A DNA stretch of 64,000 bases, taken from positions 4,246,555 through 4,310,554 of the forward strand of contig NZ_QXHD01000004.1 in assembly GCF_011009555.1 (NCBI RefSeq). Direction: 5' to 3'. Under the pieces are notes generated by a model. It searched no databases, was not told the DNA's origin, and saw only the letters and a program-made list of their open reading frames with translations. Positions 34,457-44,035 of the stretch are shown here, piece after piece. A program made the position numbers and the translations under genes. Source of the DNA: Adonisia turfae CCMR0081. Lineage in GTDB: Bacteria > Cyanobacteriota > Cyanobacteriia > Phormidesmidales > Phormidesmidaceae. Every line of letters starts with the position of its first letter. The stretch's first letter is position 1.

Positions 34457-35678
34457 ACTTACCTATCAAAACAACAACTTAGCTGTGGAATTGTAGTGTG
34501 ATGTTGCACTGACTGACTAATCTCTGTAACAAGATTAATTGATTGAGTTCTATAGCTTTAACCTTAGGTTTAGGCTGATGCTGTTTTGCCAGCAATAAAA
34601 GACTTACTTAAAGCAGCTCACACCAATTATGCCTCTGTGAAAAAATAGTCTCACCCAAACTTGCAAACCCAGGTTATTCCAGAGGCTTACATATTCTGCG
34701 GAGAGATGTATAGCAAACTGCTGAATGCATATTTCCAAAAGAGAGGCTGTGCCAAGCTATATATTACAACTTACAACTGTGAACTTTCATCTCATCAGTC
34801 CCAACCTATTGGTGAAGGGATCTATATTGTGGGTGGAGCGAAAGTTCCCCTGACAGATTAAATCAAAAAGGCCTGTACAGGCTGAGGAGGTTAACATAGC
34901 TGAATCACAAGAATCTGTCTCGTCAAATCAAAGGCAGCACTCAATTGTGTTATCAATATTTTCTCTAATAAGCTAATGGGAGCACTGTTGTTGTTATTTA
35001 ACCGATTTCAACACATCTCTAAGTTAAGCGCATGGTATGAGAGAAATGGTTTTGATAACTGTTTGGGTGTTGTTTTTGTTTAAATTTGCCAAATGGCTAT
35101 TGCTGGTGTTACCGAGCCTTAGTCTCCACCCAGCCTTATGGGGGATTCGCCTCGAAGATAAGGTTCGCACCTAGCAGTGACAGGATTGTTCCATTTGAGC
35201 CACCATAACAAAGCTAAGCCCAGAACCCATGGGCTCCGACTCCCAGGACAACCGCAATGCTAACCATTGAAGCAACTCTTTCCATGGCCGATTCAGTTGG
35301 TTAGCCGGTAGCCTATCAAAGGTCTATTAATAGCTCTATCGAAAGTATTCATAGAAGTATCACAACAAAGACATACTTCTATGTTTTGAATAGAGATGCA
35401 ACAAGTTAATGGAGATATCTAAATATCTATTTCGGTAGCCTATTATACAATTCTGTGGAGCCATCATATCAATTCCATGCATCTATTTTAAAAGTCTCTA
35501 TGCGGTCCGTCAGTGAGAAATAGGTAGATGTCTTAGGTGCTTGATAAATATAGGTATTCTGAGTAACAAGTTTCTAGTGTCTACCTCTGAGTTTCTAAAA
35601 AAATCTCCGGGTTAACATCTGTTCATAAGAACAATAGACAAGCGCTCATATTCAAAAAAATATTTAGTCATTTAAACA
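34457..35678. other. 1.2-kb stretch without a credible gene
   Basis: It holds a weak TTG frame at 34661-34861, a hairpin at 35350-35387, and on the minus strand around 35090-35290 a few protein-like but stop-interrupted pieces (for example ERVASMVSIAVVLGVGAHGF). The last may be a decayed gene, but I cannot name it. No tRNA, repeat array or transposon end is visible. Confidence 0.55.
35350..35387. terminator. hairpin with short T run
   Basis: CATAGAAGTAT (35350-35360) pairs perfectly with ATACTTCTATG (35373-35383) around a 12-base loop, and TTTT follows on the plus strand. It lies about 300 bases before the gene at 35679 and far from any upstream gene, so it could end an unannotated RNA or attenuate the downstream gene. 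Confidence 0.5.
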
Positions 35679-36422
35679 ATGTACAGTCTTGAAACCTTTA
35701 CAAATGCCGATGTTTCCCATTGCGCTGTTGCTCTTCGCAACCTAGAGTACGAGTCACAGAATATGGAAGATGCTGCCAATCGCATTGTGCGTTATATTTA
35801 CGACAGTTTTCTTGACTCACGCACTGGCGATCAGGAATTGGCCCTTGTTCGCTTCTTTAAAACTCACCCTTTTAGAGAACTGAATCCACAACTCCAGAGA
35901 GAAGCGCAATCAATCGCCCAAGAACGATATGTTCCTCCTTCGACAAAATGTCTGACATTAATGGCCACAGCAGGTGATGAGCCTCAATGGAATTCTCGAT
36001 ACAAATCTAACGGTCATCAGGCTATTCCTCTGATAGACGAAGATTTTGTACGACAGGCACCAATGGTTTTTCAACTGATCCAGCAGTTTGGATTAAAAGT
36101 CAGTACAGTAGTTGATACCAATTCTTCCTTAATTACCAAAAGTCCCCATAAAGCATTTAATGTTTTTTATGTACCAACTGCTCTAAATAGTCCCTATATT
36201 CCTGCGCAGAAAAAGTTTGTTGTCCCCTATCGGGTAAAATCAGTTCTGGGATTTGGCGGTATGTTGCCATCTAATGAGCTGTTTGCAGTTATTCTGTTTA
36301 GTAAGACTTTTGTGCCTGATCAAACTGCCAATCGGTTTAAGTTTATCTCAGCCTATATTCGTGTAGCTGTTGAATCATTCAATCGCAGCAACATTTTTGC
36401 GTCGGAAGCTCTAAAAGACTAG
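35679..36422 (+). CDS. stand-alone cyanobacterial sensory domain (GAF-like)
   Basis: A 247-residue soluble protein. Its pattern matches the conserved input domain seen at the N-terminus of many cyanobacterial PAS/histidine kinases: ENMEDAANRIVRYIYD-like helix, LALVRFFKTHPFRELNP, TKCLTLMATAGDEPQWNSR, a KAFNVFYVP segment, SPYIPAQKKFVVPYRVKSVL, and GFGGMLPSNELFAVILFSK. Here it stands alone with no kinase, cyclase or PAS domain attached, so it may sense a signal and pass it on by protein contact. Recognition is from memory of the family pattern. No partner gene is adjacent. A possible recruiting target is unknown. Confidence 0.7.
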   Translation: MYSLETFTNADVSHCAVALRNLEYESQNMEDAANRIVRYIYDSFLDSRTGDQELALVRFFKTHPFRELNPQLQREAQSIAQERYVPPSTKCLTLMATAGDEPQWNSRYKSNGHQAIPLIDEDFVRQAPMVFQLIQQFGLKVSTVVDTNSSLITKSPHKAFNVFYVPTALNSPYIPAQKKFVVPYRVKSVLGFGGMLPSNELFAVILFSKTFVPDQTANRFKFISAYIRVAVESFNRSNIFASEALKD

Positions 36423-36578
36423 TCTTTAACAGGAAATTGAGCACCGTCAACAAACATTGCCTGATTTAGAGCTCATGAGTAACCATTATCAGGCAACTTA
36501 TCGTTATCCTGCCCCTGCTCAATAACACAAACGCATGCTATTTAATGGCTAGGTGTTAGTTCAGTGCTACTCAGTGCC

Positions 36579-37148
36579 CTAGGGCTCTCTGTGCAAAAGT
36601 CGAATCACGCGGCAAGGATTACCCACAGCTACACTATTGGCCGGAATGTTTTTAGTAACAACACTACCTGCACCAATACTGCTGTTATCTCCAATAGTGA
36701 CACCGGGGCAAATAATTGCTCCACCACCAAGCCACACATTATTGCCAATGGTAATAGGCGCAGCCATCTCTACACCCGTCATCCGCACTGCCGGATCAGT
36801 CGGATGATAGGCTGTATAAATCTGTACGTTCGGAGCCATTAAGACATCATTACCAATGGTCACCCAATTACAATCGAGAATAGTGCAGTTGAAATTGATG
36901 TAAAGATTTTTGCCAGCCCGAATATGGTGGCCATAGTCACAGTAAAAAGGTGGATTTATTTCAAACCCAGGTCCAAGATCACTAAAAAGTGATTGAATAA
37001 TTTTCTGGCGCTCCCTCAAATTATCAGGAGGAGTCATGTTTAATACATGCAAAAGACCCTGTGTCTTATGTCGCATAGATACCAACTCTGGATCGGTCGA
37101 CAGATAGGGCTCATTTGCTAACATCTTTTCCCATTCTGTTTTACCCAT
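36579..37148 (-). CDS. sugar O-acetyltransferase (Maa/LacA/NodL family)
   Basis: A 189-residue left-handed beta-helix acetyltransferase. The N-terminal Mac domain has EKMLANEPYLSTDPELVSMR (about 6-25). Hexapeptide repeats follow, including GKNLYINFNCTILDCNWVTI, ITIGNNVWLGGGAIICPGVT and IGDNSSIGAGSVVTKNIPAN. The catalytic His lies in YTAYHPTD (about 114). It transfers acetyl from acetyl-CoA to a sugar hydroxyl, usually as detoxification or surface-sugar modification; the acceptor is unknown. Single gene. Confidence 0.92.
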   Translation of the reverse strand: MGKTEWEKMLANEPYLSTDPELVSMRHKTQGLLHVLNMTPPDNLRERQKIIQSLFSDLGPGFEINPPFYCDYGHHIRAGKNLYINFNCTILDCNWVTIGNDVLMAPNVQIYTAYHPTDPAVRMTGVEMAAPITIGNNVWLGGGAIICPGVTIGDNSSIGAGSVVTKNIPANSVAVGNPCRVIRLLHREP

Positions 37149-37293
37149 AATTTACGAATTAATTTAAAATCTCAGACTGCGGATGACATAAAAAGAACAC
37201 ATCACTAATCATTACCCACGATTCACTGCCCTAACGCAAATTTTGAATTTGATGCGTTACTAGTAATCATGATTTGTAGAAGTTAAATTTTCT

Positions 37294-37710
37294 TTATTTA
37301 GCGTACGCTTCCCACTCTCCTGACGCTACCCAAACCGCCCCTATAGGTGGTTTATCCATTAAATATATCCAAGCTTCACCAATAGGCTGACCAGCTAAAT
37401 TAAAAACCATTGCCCGTTGACGTGTATATTCTTCCTCAATATCATCAATGCTCATATTCTGATACTCATCGGGATTATAACCTTCTAAATAGTCCAGTCT
37501 TGCCATGGCGGTTGCATCTAGGGTCAATAAATACCCTTTAACCCAACCATCTCCCATTGTCATAGTTGGGTAGCCTAGATGCGGTAAGTCGTAGAGCAGA
37601 CCCTGCACCTGGGCAGGCTGAGATTGCTTTAAATAAGCGGCGCAATATTGCTGATAATAGATGCCTTCCGGCTTGAGCGTACCGTAAACAAAAACATCAA
37701 TGGTTCCCAT
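37294..37710 (-). CDS. gamma-glutamylcyclotransferase-fold protein
   Basis: A 138-residue protein of the GGCT/AIG2-like family. The diagnostic N-terminal VFVYGTLKPEG (about 7-17), LPHLGYPTMTMGDGWVKGYL with the substrate-binding strand, and LDYLEGYNP with the catalytic Glu (near 76) are present. Members cyclise gamma-glutamyl peptides or amines to 5-oxoproline; cyanobacterial forms are uncharacterised. Single gene; its 3' end faces the acetyltransferase start about 145 bases away. Confidence 0.87.
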   Translation of the reverse strand: MGTIDVFVYGTLKPEGIYYQQYCAAYLKQSQPAQVQGLLYDLPHLGYPTMTMGDGWVKGYLLTLDATAMARLDYLEGYNPDEYQNMSIDDIEEEYTRQRAMVFNLAGQPIGEAWIYLMDKPPIGAVWVASGEWEAYAK

Positions 37711-37866
37711 CTGGAAAATCTACCTTTAACAGCACAGTAGCCGTATACATTGAGTCTAAGGAGTGGTACTGCCTCTTCCATGAGTTCTCCAATCATTATT
37801 AAGTAACGTATGGATTGAGGAAAGAGATACTATTTCTCACGTCACTCAAACATACACCGCTACAAC

Positions 37867-37911
37867 AGGAAACGTGCTGCCGATGGTAAATCCTTCGACA
37901 GCACGTTTCCT
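37867..37911 (-). terminator. strong hairpin after the gene at 37936
   Basis: AGGAAACGTGCTG (37867-37879) pairs perfectly with CAGCACGTTTCCT (37899-37911). It lies 25 bases beyond the stop of the minus-strand gene at 37936. There is no clear T run, so it may be a factor-assisted terminator or a stabilising 3' end. Confidence 0.65.
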
Positions 37912-37935
37912 TCTATTCAGAGAGCGTGTGGGGCT

Positions 37936-38559
37936 CTATCTAGTCTTAACTGCCTTTTTAGATAGGCTATAAGTACCGCCACGACCACGATACCAGTCAC
38001 CATCACGGGCACCTGCCGACAGGATATTCGAAACGCGGCTACGTGCCTTTAAGTACTGAGGCTTTGGCATATCCTCTTCAAAAATACTCAACATCACATC
38101 AGTAATCTTAAAGCTATCCTTAGGCTTAGTCTTTAAGACATCAGTCACAACATCAGGCAACCGTTGCTGGCGATACTTCTCAAGTACATACCGTTGCCAC
38201 CGCGCTGATCGACCATCTGCCTTTTTGGTTGGAGCAGATTTTTTCACAGTGCTTGTTTGCCGTGCTTTGGTGGGCTTTGGTTCATCAGCGGCAATCTTTG
38301 ATTTTGTCACCCTGGCGAGCTTCGCAGCCACAGTCTCTTCAGCAGCTTCGGCTTTAGTAGATGCAATGGCTTCTTTAATAACAGGAGCTACCACGGCAGC
38401 AAGTTGACCGTTATCGGCTGATGAGTCAAACATTGCAATGACTGTCTGTAAGCCTTTACGTTGCTCCTGAATTTCAGCAAGTTGTTGCATTAATGCAGCT
38501 TCTTGCGAAGACAAAAGGGACTCAGCTTCTACAAGCTGAGGAAGCACAGTTACTGACAT
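37936..38559 (-). CDS. hypothetical protein with coiled coil and C-terminal winged-helix-like domain
   Basis: A 207-residue protein. An N-terminal coiled coil (LSSQEAALMQQLAEIQEQRK, about 16-35) is followed by an Ala/Lys-rich linker (about 70-120) and a compact basic C-terminal domain: WQRYVLEKYRQQRLPDVVTD, FKITDVMLSIFEEDMP, ARSRVSNILSAGARDGDWYR and GGTYSL. The C-terminus looks like a winged helix, so DNA binding is possible. Unnamed proteins with this layout occur in other cyanobacteria. Single gene. Confidence 0.72.
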   Translation of the reverse strand: MSVTVLPQLVEAESLLSSQEAALMQQLAEIQEQRKGLQTVIAMFDSSADNGQLAAVVAPVIKEAIASTKAEAAEETVAAKLARVTKSKIAADEPKPTKARQTSTVKKSAPTKKADGRSARWQRYVLEKYRQQRLPDVVTDVLKTKPKDSFKITDVMLSIFEEDMPKPQYLKARSRVSNILSAGARDGDWYRGRGGTYSLSKKAVKTR

Positions 38560-39541
38560 GTTACGTTTCCTCTATGGGGTCTAAAGTTCAAAGATGAAGT
38601 CAATTGACGTCTTAATGTGTGACTTTGGAGAGTAATCAAGCATACCGCAATCTCAGCACTTCAAAACACTAATCACCAAAATACTGACAGATTAAAGTTT
38701 TCCCTGATCTCTCTTTTTCTCTACAAACAGTTGAATCTCGAAGGCGAATAAATTTCAATGCTTTTTTAACCACAGATTGCTTTTCGTAAGTAGGTTAGGG
38801 CTTCTATCCTATTTCTTATTCTCTACAGCCATTTGACTTTTGGCAATATTTTAGATGCTAAACCTATATAAAATGTGTAGCTTCCTCCAACGACAATAGA
38901 TCAAAATCAGTGAGATCGAGGCCAGTAAAAACCTCATAATCCGCTTCAGTGAGCAGCTTTTCCCATAATTTTCTTTGATCGACAATTGATTGACAAATGA
39001 GAAGTAGTTCATGCGAACTAATTGGCTAGATAAATCCTCGAAAGGGTGATACTTACTTTTTAGTTGCTATCCTAGCGTTTCTTCAAATCTCTGAGATTCT
39101 TCAATAATCTAATTCACCGAGATGGTGTGCTTATGAAAGCCTCTGCAGATGGTTGCTTGACGGCATATTTAGGTCAAAGGTAAGAATAGCTTCATCAAAG
39201 TTTCTGATGGGCTTTAATGTTTCTCATTTAAGAGCGCAAACCTGGTAATAGCAGCCCCTTAATAAGCAATCTGTTCAAATATGCTTGAGTAACCATAGAT
39301 AGATATAGACACTCAAGCCATCTACGTGGGCTTTTTAGCAAAATGTGAGTTAAGTGTCTATGGTCTCTCAAAAATCACCTCAAACTCTGCCACTCCCAAC
39401 GTTGCGCCAATCTCCCTATGGCCTGGTATCGTCATATTCGAGTCCCCTGGTGAGTGATGCGTTTGATTGCTTTGAAATCTCCAAGAATTTAGATGCCTGA
39501 TCAGGTGTCTTCTAGGTGAACTTGGGATCACTAGTTGCTGT
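38560..39541. other. 1-kb stretch with gene remnants only
   Basis: No intact gene. It contains the minus-strand remnant at 38864-39025 and a 46-codon plus-strand frame at 39360-39500 that I do not trust. The rest is AT-rich and featureless. The upstream region of the gene at 37936 is at 38560-38760. Confidence 0.55.
38864..39025 (-). pseudogene. C-terminal remnant of an unrecognised protein
   Basis: A stop-to-stop frame of 53 codons with a strongly protein-like end: ELLLICQSIVDQRKLWEKLL, then EADYEVFTGLDLTDFDLLSL. There is no start codon at the proper place, and a TAG interrupts the upstream extension (SPFRGFI before it). It reads like the tail of a small helical protein whose 5' part has decayed. 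Family unknown to me. Confidence 0.35.
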
Positions 39542-40342
39542 TCACTTAAATGATTTTCTAAAGACCGGAGACTCTAATTGCAGGTAGTTCGATAACCAAT
39601 ACACGCACAGATAAAATGGCCCCGTATCCAATAGGGCTGCTACCAGTTTAAATACATAGCCATAACCAATAAACAGCAGTAGCTGAGTCCAAAGATCCTG
39701 GGTCGGATCAATTGGCAAGACACCAGCAAAAAAATGAGTAATCAGCACCACCGCCGCCGTATCCACCAACTGACTGATCAATGTGGAGCCATTGTTTCGT
39801 AACCACAAATATTTTCCCTGGGTTAACTCTTTCCAAAAATGAAACAGCTGCACATCCACAAACTGAGCCGTTAGGTATGCGATCATTGAGGCTGTTACTG
39901 TGCCAAAGGTAAGATTCCGAATCTCGAAGAAAATGGGAAGACGTTCAGCTGCATCCTTTACCAATTCCCCTGTGGTGGGATCAACTGCTTCAAACCCTGG
40001 TAAAACCCCCCCCAGCCAAACAATAAATACAACCCATAGGTTAAGCAACAGTCCCACCCAAACTACCTGATTGGCCCGATTACGACCATATAATTCAGAA
40101 ATTAGATCAGTACATAAAAATGTAAGCGGATAGGGTAGTGCTCCTACGGCCACAGTAATGGCAAAATCATTCCAAGTGAAAATGTTGACAAACCGGCTAA
40201 TTCCAAGAATATTCAGCATTCCCAAGGTGCCAAGGAATAAGCCTGATAAGACTAGAAAGACTACAGCACGCCGCTCCTGAATGTAGTCGGGTACTAAATT
40301 AGAAGTAACTTTAGAGATCGGATCGTTGATGCTGACTGACAT
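39542..40342 (-). CDS. queuosine precursor transporter (YhhQ/VUT family)
   Basis: A 266-residue membrane protein with six or more helices. Family segments are FTWNDFAITVAVGALPYPLT, FLCTDLISELYGRNRANQVV (about 84-103, the family's acidic-basic pair), NLTFGTVTASMIAYLTAQFV, DVQLFHFWKELTQGKYLWLR and NNGSTLISQLVDTAAVVLI. YhhQ imports 7-cyano-7-deazaguanine or related precursors for queuosine. Start chosen at ATG 40342 (MSVSINDP); a TTG at 40369 is less likely. Single gene. Confidence 0.9.
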   Translation of the reverse strand: MSVSINDPISKVTSNLVPDYIQERRAVVFLVLSGLFLGTLGMLNILGISRFVNIFTWNDFAITVAVGALPYPLTFLCTDLISELYGRNRANQVVWVGLLLNLWVVFIVWLGGVLPGFEAVDPTTGELVKDAAERLPIFFEIRNLTFGTVTASMIAYLTAQFVDVQLFHFWKELTQGKYLWLRNNGSTLISQLVDTAAVVLITHFFAGVLPIDPTQDLWTQLLLFIGYGYVFKLVAALLDTGPFYLCVYWLSNYLQLESPVFRKSFK

Positions 40343-40990
40343 GGATAGATAGATAGGAAACGAGGCCAAAGCTAAGTAACAGGAATAAAGGCTAACCAGC
40401 CGAGCAATTAATGTAGATTTTGGGTGTAAGGCATTCTTATGTTTAGAAGGTATCGTGCATGTAAATCCAGAAGATTATGACTTGAAAGATAATCTGAATC
40501 TTGACTTGACTCTCATCCTAAACCCTTCTCTCTAGGAGATGAGTACCCTCAACCATTTATCCCATCTATAGAATTAATCCAATCTTGCCTAGATTCAACG
40601 AAGGTTCCCATTGCGCATACCTTAAAACAGAATTGCGGCGGTGAACGCATTGGCATCATCCACTCCCGTCATATACGTATCTACTTGAAACGTATCTACT
40701 TAAAATTTGCCGGATGGAATCATGATTTGGATCGGCAACAACCTCCATTTATATAGCTGATAAGCCAATTTTTAGCCTTTAGCTCACCGATACGTATCAT
40801 TTCTGATAACGCCTACATTCAGCGACTACTTGCCAAACCACTCAAAACTTTTTTGCTCGATGCAGTCCCAATTCCATCCAGATGGGCACCAGACGACTAG
40901 AATTGATTATGCAATTCTGCAAGGTTGCCGAAAGTGGGCATCCGCAGATGTATCTAACTGAAAACATTTATTAGGAAGGGGAAACCAAAC
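40343..40990. other. 648-base divergent region upstream of leuS
   Basis: Promoter region for leuS and the transporter. I see no T-box-like leader or strong hairpin. A good ribosome binding site, AGGAAGGGG at 40973-40981, precedes the GTG start of leuS. Confidence 0.6.
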
Positions 40991-43576
40991 GTGGAGTCTC
41001 GATACAATCCAGCAGACATCGAGAAAAAATGGCAGCAGCATTGGGTAGAACAGGGGCTAGACAAGACACCTGCGAACCCAGGGCAGAAAAAATTCTATGC
41101 CCTATCCATGTTCCCCTATCCTTCTGGCAACCTGCACATGGGGCATGTGCGTAACTACACGATTACGGATGTCATTGCTCGTGTACGTCGCATGCAGGGC
41201 TATAACGTGCTTCATCCCATGGGTTGGGATGCGTTTGGTCTACCCGCAGAAAACGCGGCTATTGACCGTGGCATTCCTCCGGCCAAATGGACGTATCAGA
41301 ATATTGGCCAAATGCGAGAGCAGCTTAAAGAGTTGGGTCTTTCCTATGACTGGGAACGGGAAGTGGCTACTTGCTCGCCAGACTATTACCGCTGGACCCA
41401 GTGGATCTTCTTGCAGTTTTACGAAGCGGGCTTGGCTTACCAAAAGGAAGCCGCTGTTAACTGGGACCCCATCGACCAGACTGTATTGGCCAATGAACAG
41501 GTTGATAGTGAAGGCCGCTCCTGGCGCTCGGGTGCAAAGGTGGAGCGTAAGTTGTTGCGTCAGTGGTTCCTCAAAATTACGGACTACGCTGACCAGTTGT
41601 TGAGCGATCTCGATCAGCTTGATGGCTGGCCCGAACGAGTCAAGCTTATGCAGGCCAACTGGATTGGTAAGTCCACTGGAGCCCACGTGGTATTTACCAC
41701 TGAGGACGGTGACGATATCAAAATTTACACCACTCGCCCAGATACGCTTTGGGGTGCATCCTTTATGGTGCTGTCTCCGGAGCATCCGCTGGTGGAAAAA
41801 CTCACTACAGTTGACCAGACAGATGCCATTAAGGCCTACCAAGATACGGCAGCAGGCATGAGTGAGATGGATCGCACTGCTGAAAACCGTGAGAAAACTG
41901 GCGTGTGGACTGGAAGCTATGCCATCAATCCAGTTAACCACCAGAAAATTCCCATTTGGATTGCTGACTATGTGTTGATGGATTATGGTACTGGTGCAAT
42001 TATGGCAGTGCCTGCCCATGACCAGCGAGACTTTGAGTTTGCTCGTAAGTTTGATTTACCGATCCATGTGGTGGTGCAACCCGAGGGAGAAGCCTTAGAG
42101 TCGAACTCCATGGAGGAAGCCTATTCCCACGATGGCGTGATGGTTAACTCGGGTCCTCTGGACGGGATTCCTGCGGGTAAAGGGGAAGGCCAGAGTGTTC
42201 CTGCCGCAATTAAGTGGTTAGAGGATAACAATAAGGGGGAAGGCACAGCCAACTATCGTCTGCGAGACTGGTTGATTTCTCGCCAGCGCTATTGGGGTGT
42301 GCCCATCCCCATGATCTACTGCGATAGTTGCGGCACGGTGCCCGTACCTGCCGATCAGCTCCCCGTGGTCTTGCCTGAGGATGTGGAATTTAGTGCTCGC
42401 GGTGGTTCACCGTTAGCTAAGATGACCGACTGGATTAATTGCCAGTGCCCCAGCTGTGGCGCAGATGCCAAGCGAGAAACGGACACGATGGATACGTTTA
42501 TCGATTCGTCCTGGTATTTCTTGCGCTATGCCGATGCCAAGAATGAAGAGTTGCCCTTTGCAAAAAACAAGGCGAATGACTGGCTCGCAGTAGATCAATA
42601 TGTGGGCGGTATTGAGCATGCCATTTTGCACCTGTTGTATTCCCGGTTCTTTACCAAGGTGTTGCGCGATCGCAACCTCGTCTCCATTGACGAACCCTTC
42701 CAGCGACTGTTGACCCAGGGTATGGTGCAGGCCATCACCTACAAAAACCCCACCACTGGTAAGTACATCGCCCCTGGCGACATCGCCGATCTAAACGAGC
42801 CCAAAGATCCTGAAACCGACGACCCACTGCAGGTGTTCTACGAAAAAATGTCCAAGTCGAAGTATAACGGCGTGGAACCCCGTGTGGTGCTCGGCAAGTA
42901 TGGGGCCGACACCGCCCGCATGTTTATCCTCTTTAAAGCACCACCTGAGAAAGATTTGGAATGGGATGATGCCGATGTGGAAGGTCAGTTCCGTTTTTTG
43001 AATCGAGTATGGCTGTTGGTAAACGGCTTTGCAGAGACCCATGGCAGCAAAAGACGGATTACCAATGTGGATCAAAGCAGTCTCAACAAGGCTGACAAAG
43101 ACTTGCGGCGGGCTATTCATACGGCTATTAAGGAAGTCTCAGAAGATGTTGAGGAAGGCTACCAGTTCAACACAGCCGTGTCTGAGCTGATGAAGCTGAG
43201 CAACGCTCTCAAAGATGCCAAACAACAAGACAGTGATGTCTATGCTGAGGGTGTGCAAACCTTAGTACTTCTTTTGGCCCCCTTTGCGCCCCACATTGCC
43301 GAAGAGCTGTGGCAAAAGTTGGGCTTTAGCGAGTCGGTTCACCGCCAAAGCTGGCCTACCTTTGAGGAAAGTGCCTTGGTAGCCGATGAGATTACCCTAG
43401 TGATCCAAATTAAGGGTAAAACCCGAGGCACCATTGCCGTTCCTGCCAGTGCTAGCAAGGATGAGCTAGAGCAGTATGCCCGCGCATCGGACATTGCCCA
43501 AAAACATCTTGCAGGCAAGGAGATTAAAAAGGTAATTGTGGTGCCAGGTAAATTGGTGAACTTCGTGGCTGTTTAA
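40991..43576 (+). CDS. leuS: leucyl-tRNA synthetase
   Basis: An 861-residue class I synthetase that charges tRNA-Leu. The HIGH motif appears as [11 protein letters not shown] (about 46-56). The editing domain covers about 220-420 with [19 protein letters not shown] and the acidic editing Asp in [14 protein letters not shown]. Paired zinc-binding cysteines are in YCDSCG and CQCPSCGA (about 443-490). KMSKSKYNG (about 617-625) is the second ATP motif. The anticodon-binding domain and the C-terminal [12 protein letters not shown] complete it. GTG start, supported by the Shine-Dalgarno AGGAAGGGG nine bases upstream. Full length. Confidence 0.98.
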   Translation: MESRYNPADIEKKWQQHWVEQGLDKTPANPGQKKFYALSMFPYPSGNLHMGHVRNYTITDVIARVRRMQGYNVLHPMGWDAFGLPAENAAIDRGIPPAKWTYQNIGQMREQLKELGLSYDWEREVATCSPDYYRWTQWIFLQFYEAGLAYQKEAAVNWDPIDQTVLANEQVDSEGRSWRSGAKVERKLLRQWFLKITDYADQLLSDLDQLDGWPERVKLMQANWIGKSTGAHVVFTTEDGDDIKIYTTRPDTLWGASFMVLSPEHPLVEKLTTVDQTDAIKAYQDTAAGMSEMDRTAENREKTGVWTGSYAINPVNHQKIPIWIADYVLMDYGTGAIMAVPAHDQRDFEFARKFDLPIHVVVQPEGEALESNSMEEAYSHDGVMVNSGPLDGIPAGKGEGQSVPAAIKWLEDNNKGEGTANYRLRDWLISRQRYWGVPIPMIYCDSCGTVPVPADQLPVVLPEDVEFSARGGSPLAKMTDWINCQCPSCGADAKRETDTMDTFIDSSWYFLRYADAKNEELPFAKNKANDWLAVDQYVGGIEHAILHLLYSRFFTKVLRDRNLVSIDEPFQRLLTQGMVQAITYKNPTTGKYIAPGDIADLNEPKDPETDDPLQVFYEKMSKSKYNGVEPRVVLGKYGADTARMFILFKAPPEKDLEWDDADVEGQFRFLNRVWLLVNGFAETHGSKRRITNVDQSSLNKADKDLRRAIHTAIKEVSEDVEEGYQFNTAVSELMKLSNALKDAKQQDSDVYAEGVQTLVLLLAPFAPHIAEELWQKLGFSESVHRQSWPTFEESALVADEITLVIQIKGKTRGTIAVPASASKDELEQYARASDIAQKHLAGKEIKKVIVVPGKLVNFVAV

Positions 43577-43714
43577 GCCCTTGCAGTTAAACGGTTTCAT
43601 CGAGGGATGTTACAAGGAATAGCTGAAAGTAGCTGTGATTAGGTGAATGTAACCATCTATGGTTATGATAGGAGTTGCGATCGCAATATTCTGCACCTTT
43701 GGAGCATTTCCACC

Positions 43715-44035
43715 ATGGCCACCGACTACATCCCCGATGAAGCCGCTCTCGACAATCTCATTACCAGTAAGCCTCTAGTTGTCATAGACTTCACAGCCTC
43801 TTGGTGTGGTCCATGTAAACTCGTTGGCCCATTAATGGATCAGCTTGCAGAAGAGTACGGTGAGAAAATTACAGTTGCCAAACTTGATATTGATGCCAAT
43901 AAGCCCGTTGCTAAGCGATTTGGCATCAAAAGTATTCCCGCCGTTCTATTCTTCAAACAAGGGGAACAGATAGACACCGTCATCGGAGCCAAGCCCTACA
44001 GCGAGTTTAGTGCAACCCTAGAAAAGCATCTATAA
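43715..44035 (+). CDS. trxA: thioredoxin
   Basis: A 106-residue thioredoxin. The active site FTASWCGPCKLVGPLM has Cys31 and Cys34. LVVIDF, AKLDIDANKPVAKRFGIKSI, the cis-Pro in SIPAVLFFKQG, and the C-terminal Gly-x-x-P region complete the fold. It reduces protein disulfides. Which cyanobacterial type (m, x, y or b) cannot be fixed here, so the symbol is provisional. A GTG at 43643 would add 24 residues; the ATG gives standard length. 138 bases after leuS, probably its own unit. Confidence 0.92.
   Translation: MATDYIPDEAALDNLITSKPLVVIDFTASWCGPCKLVGPLMDQLAEEYGEKITVAKLDIDANKPVAKRFGIKSIPAVLFFKQGEQIDTVIGAKPYSEFSATLEKHL

Noticed and set aside
34661..34861. 66-codon plus-strand frame starting with TTG
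   Set aside because: No ribosome binding site, no recognisable fold, and it lies in a gene-free AT-rich stretch. A real small protein cannot be excluded.
35090..35290. Riboswitch or attC-like structure
   Set aside because: Small CCTTAT/ATAAGG and TTCG/CGAA stems are present, but they match no known riboswitch or integron site pattern.
39360..39500. 46-codon plus-strand frame (MVSQKSPQTLPLPTLRQSPY start)
   Set aside because: Short, Ser/Pro-rich and without a ribosome binding site; possibly the 5' relic of a lost gene, but I cannot support a call.
41240..42019. 259-codon open frame on the minus strand inside leuS
   Set aside because: It lies wholly antisense to leuS, has no family motifs and no ribosome binding site. 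It is a shadow frame of the well-conserved synthetase.
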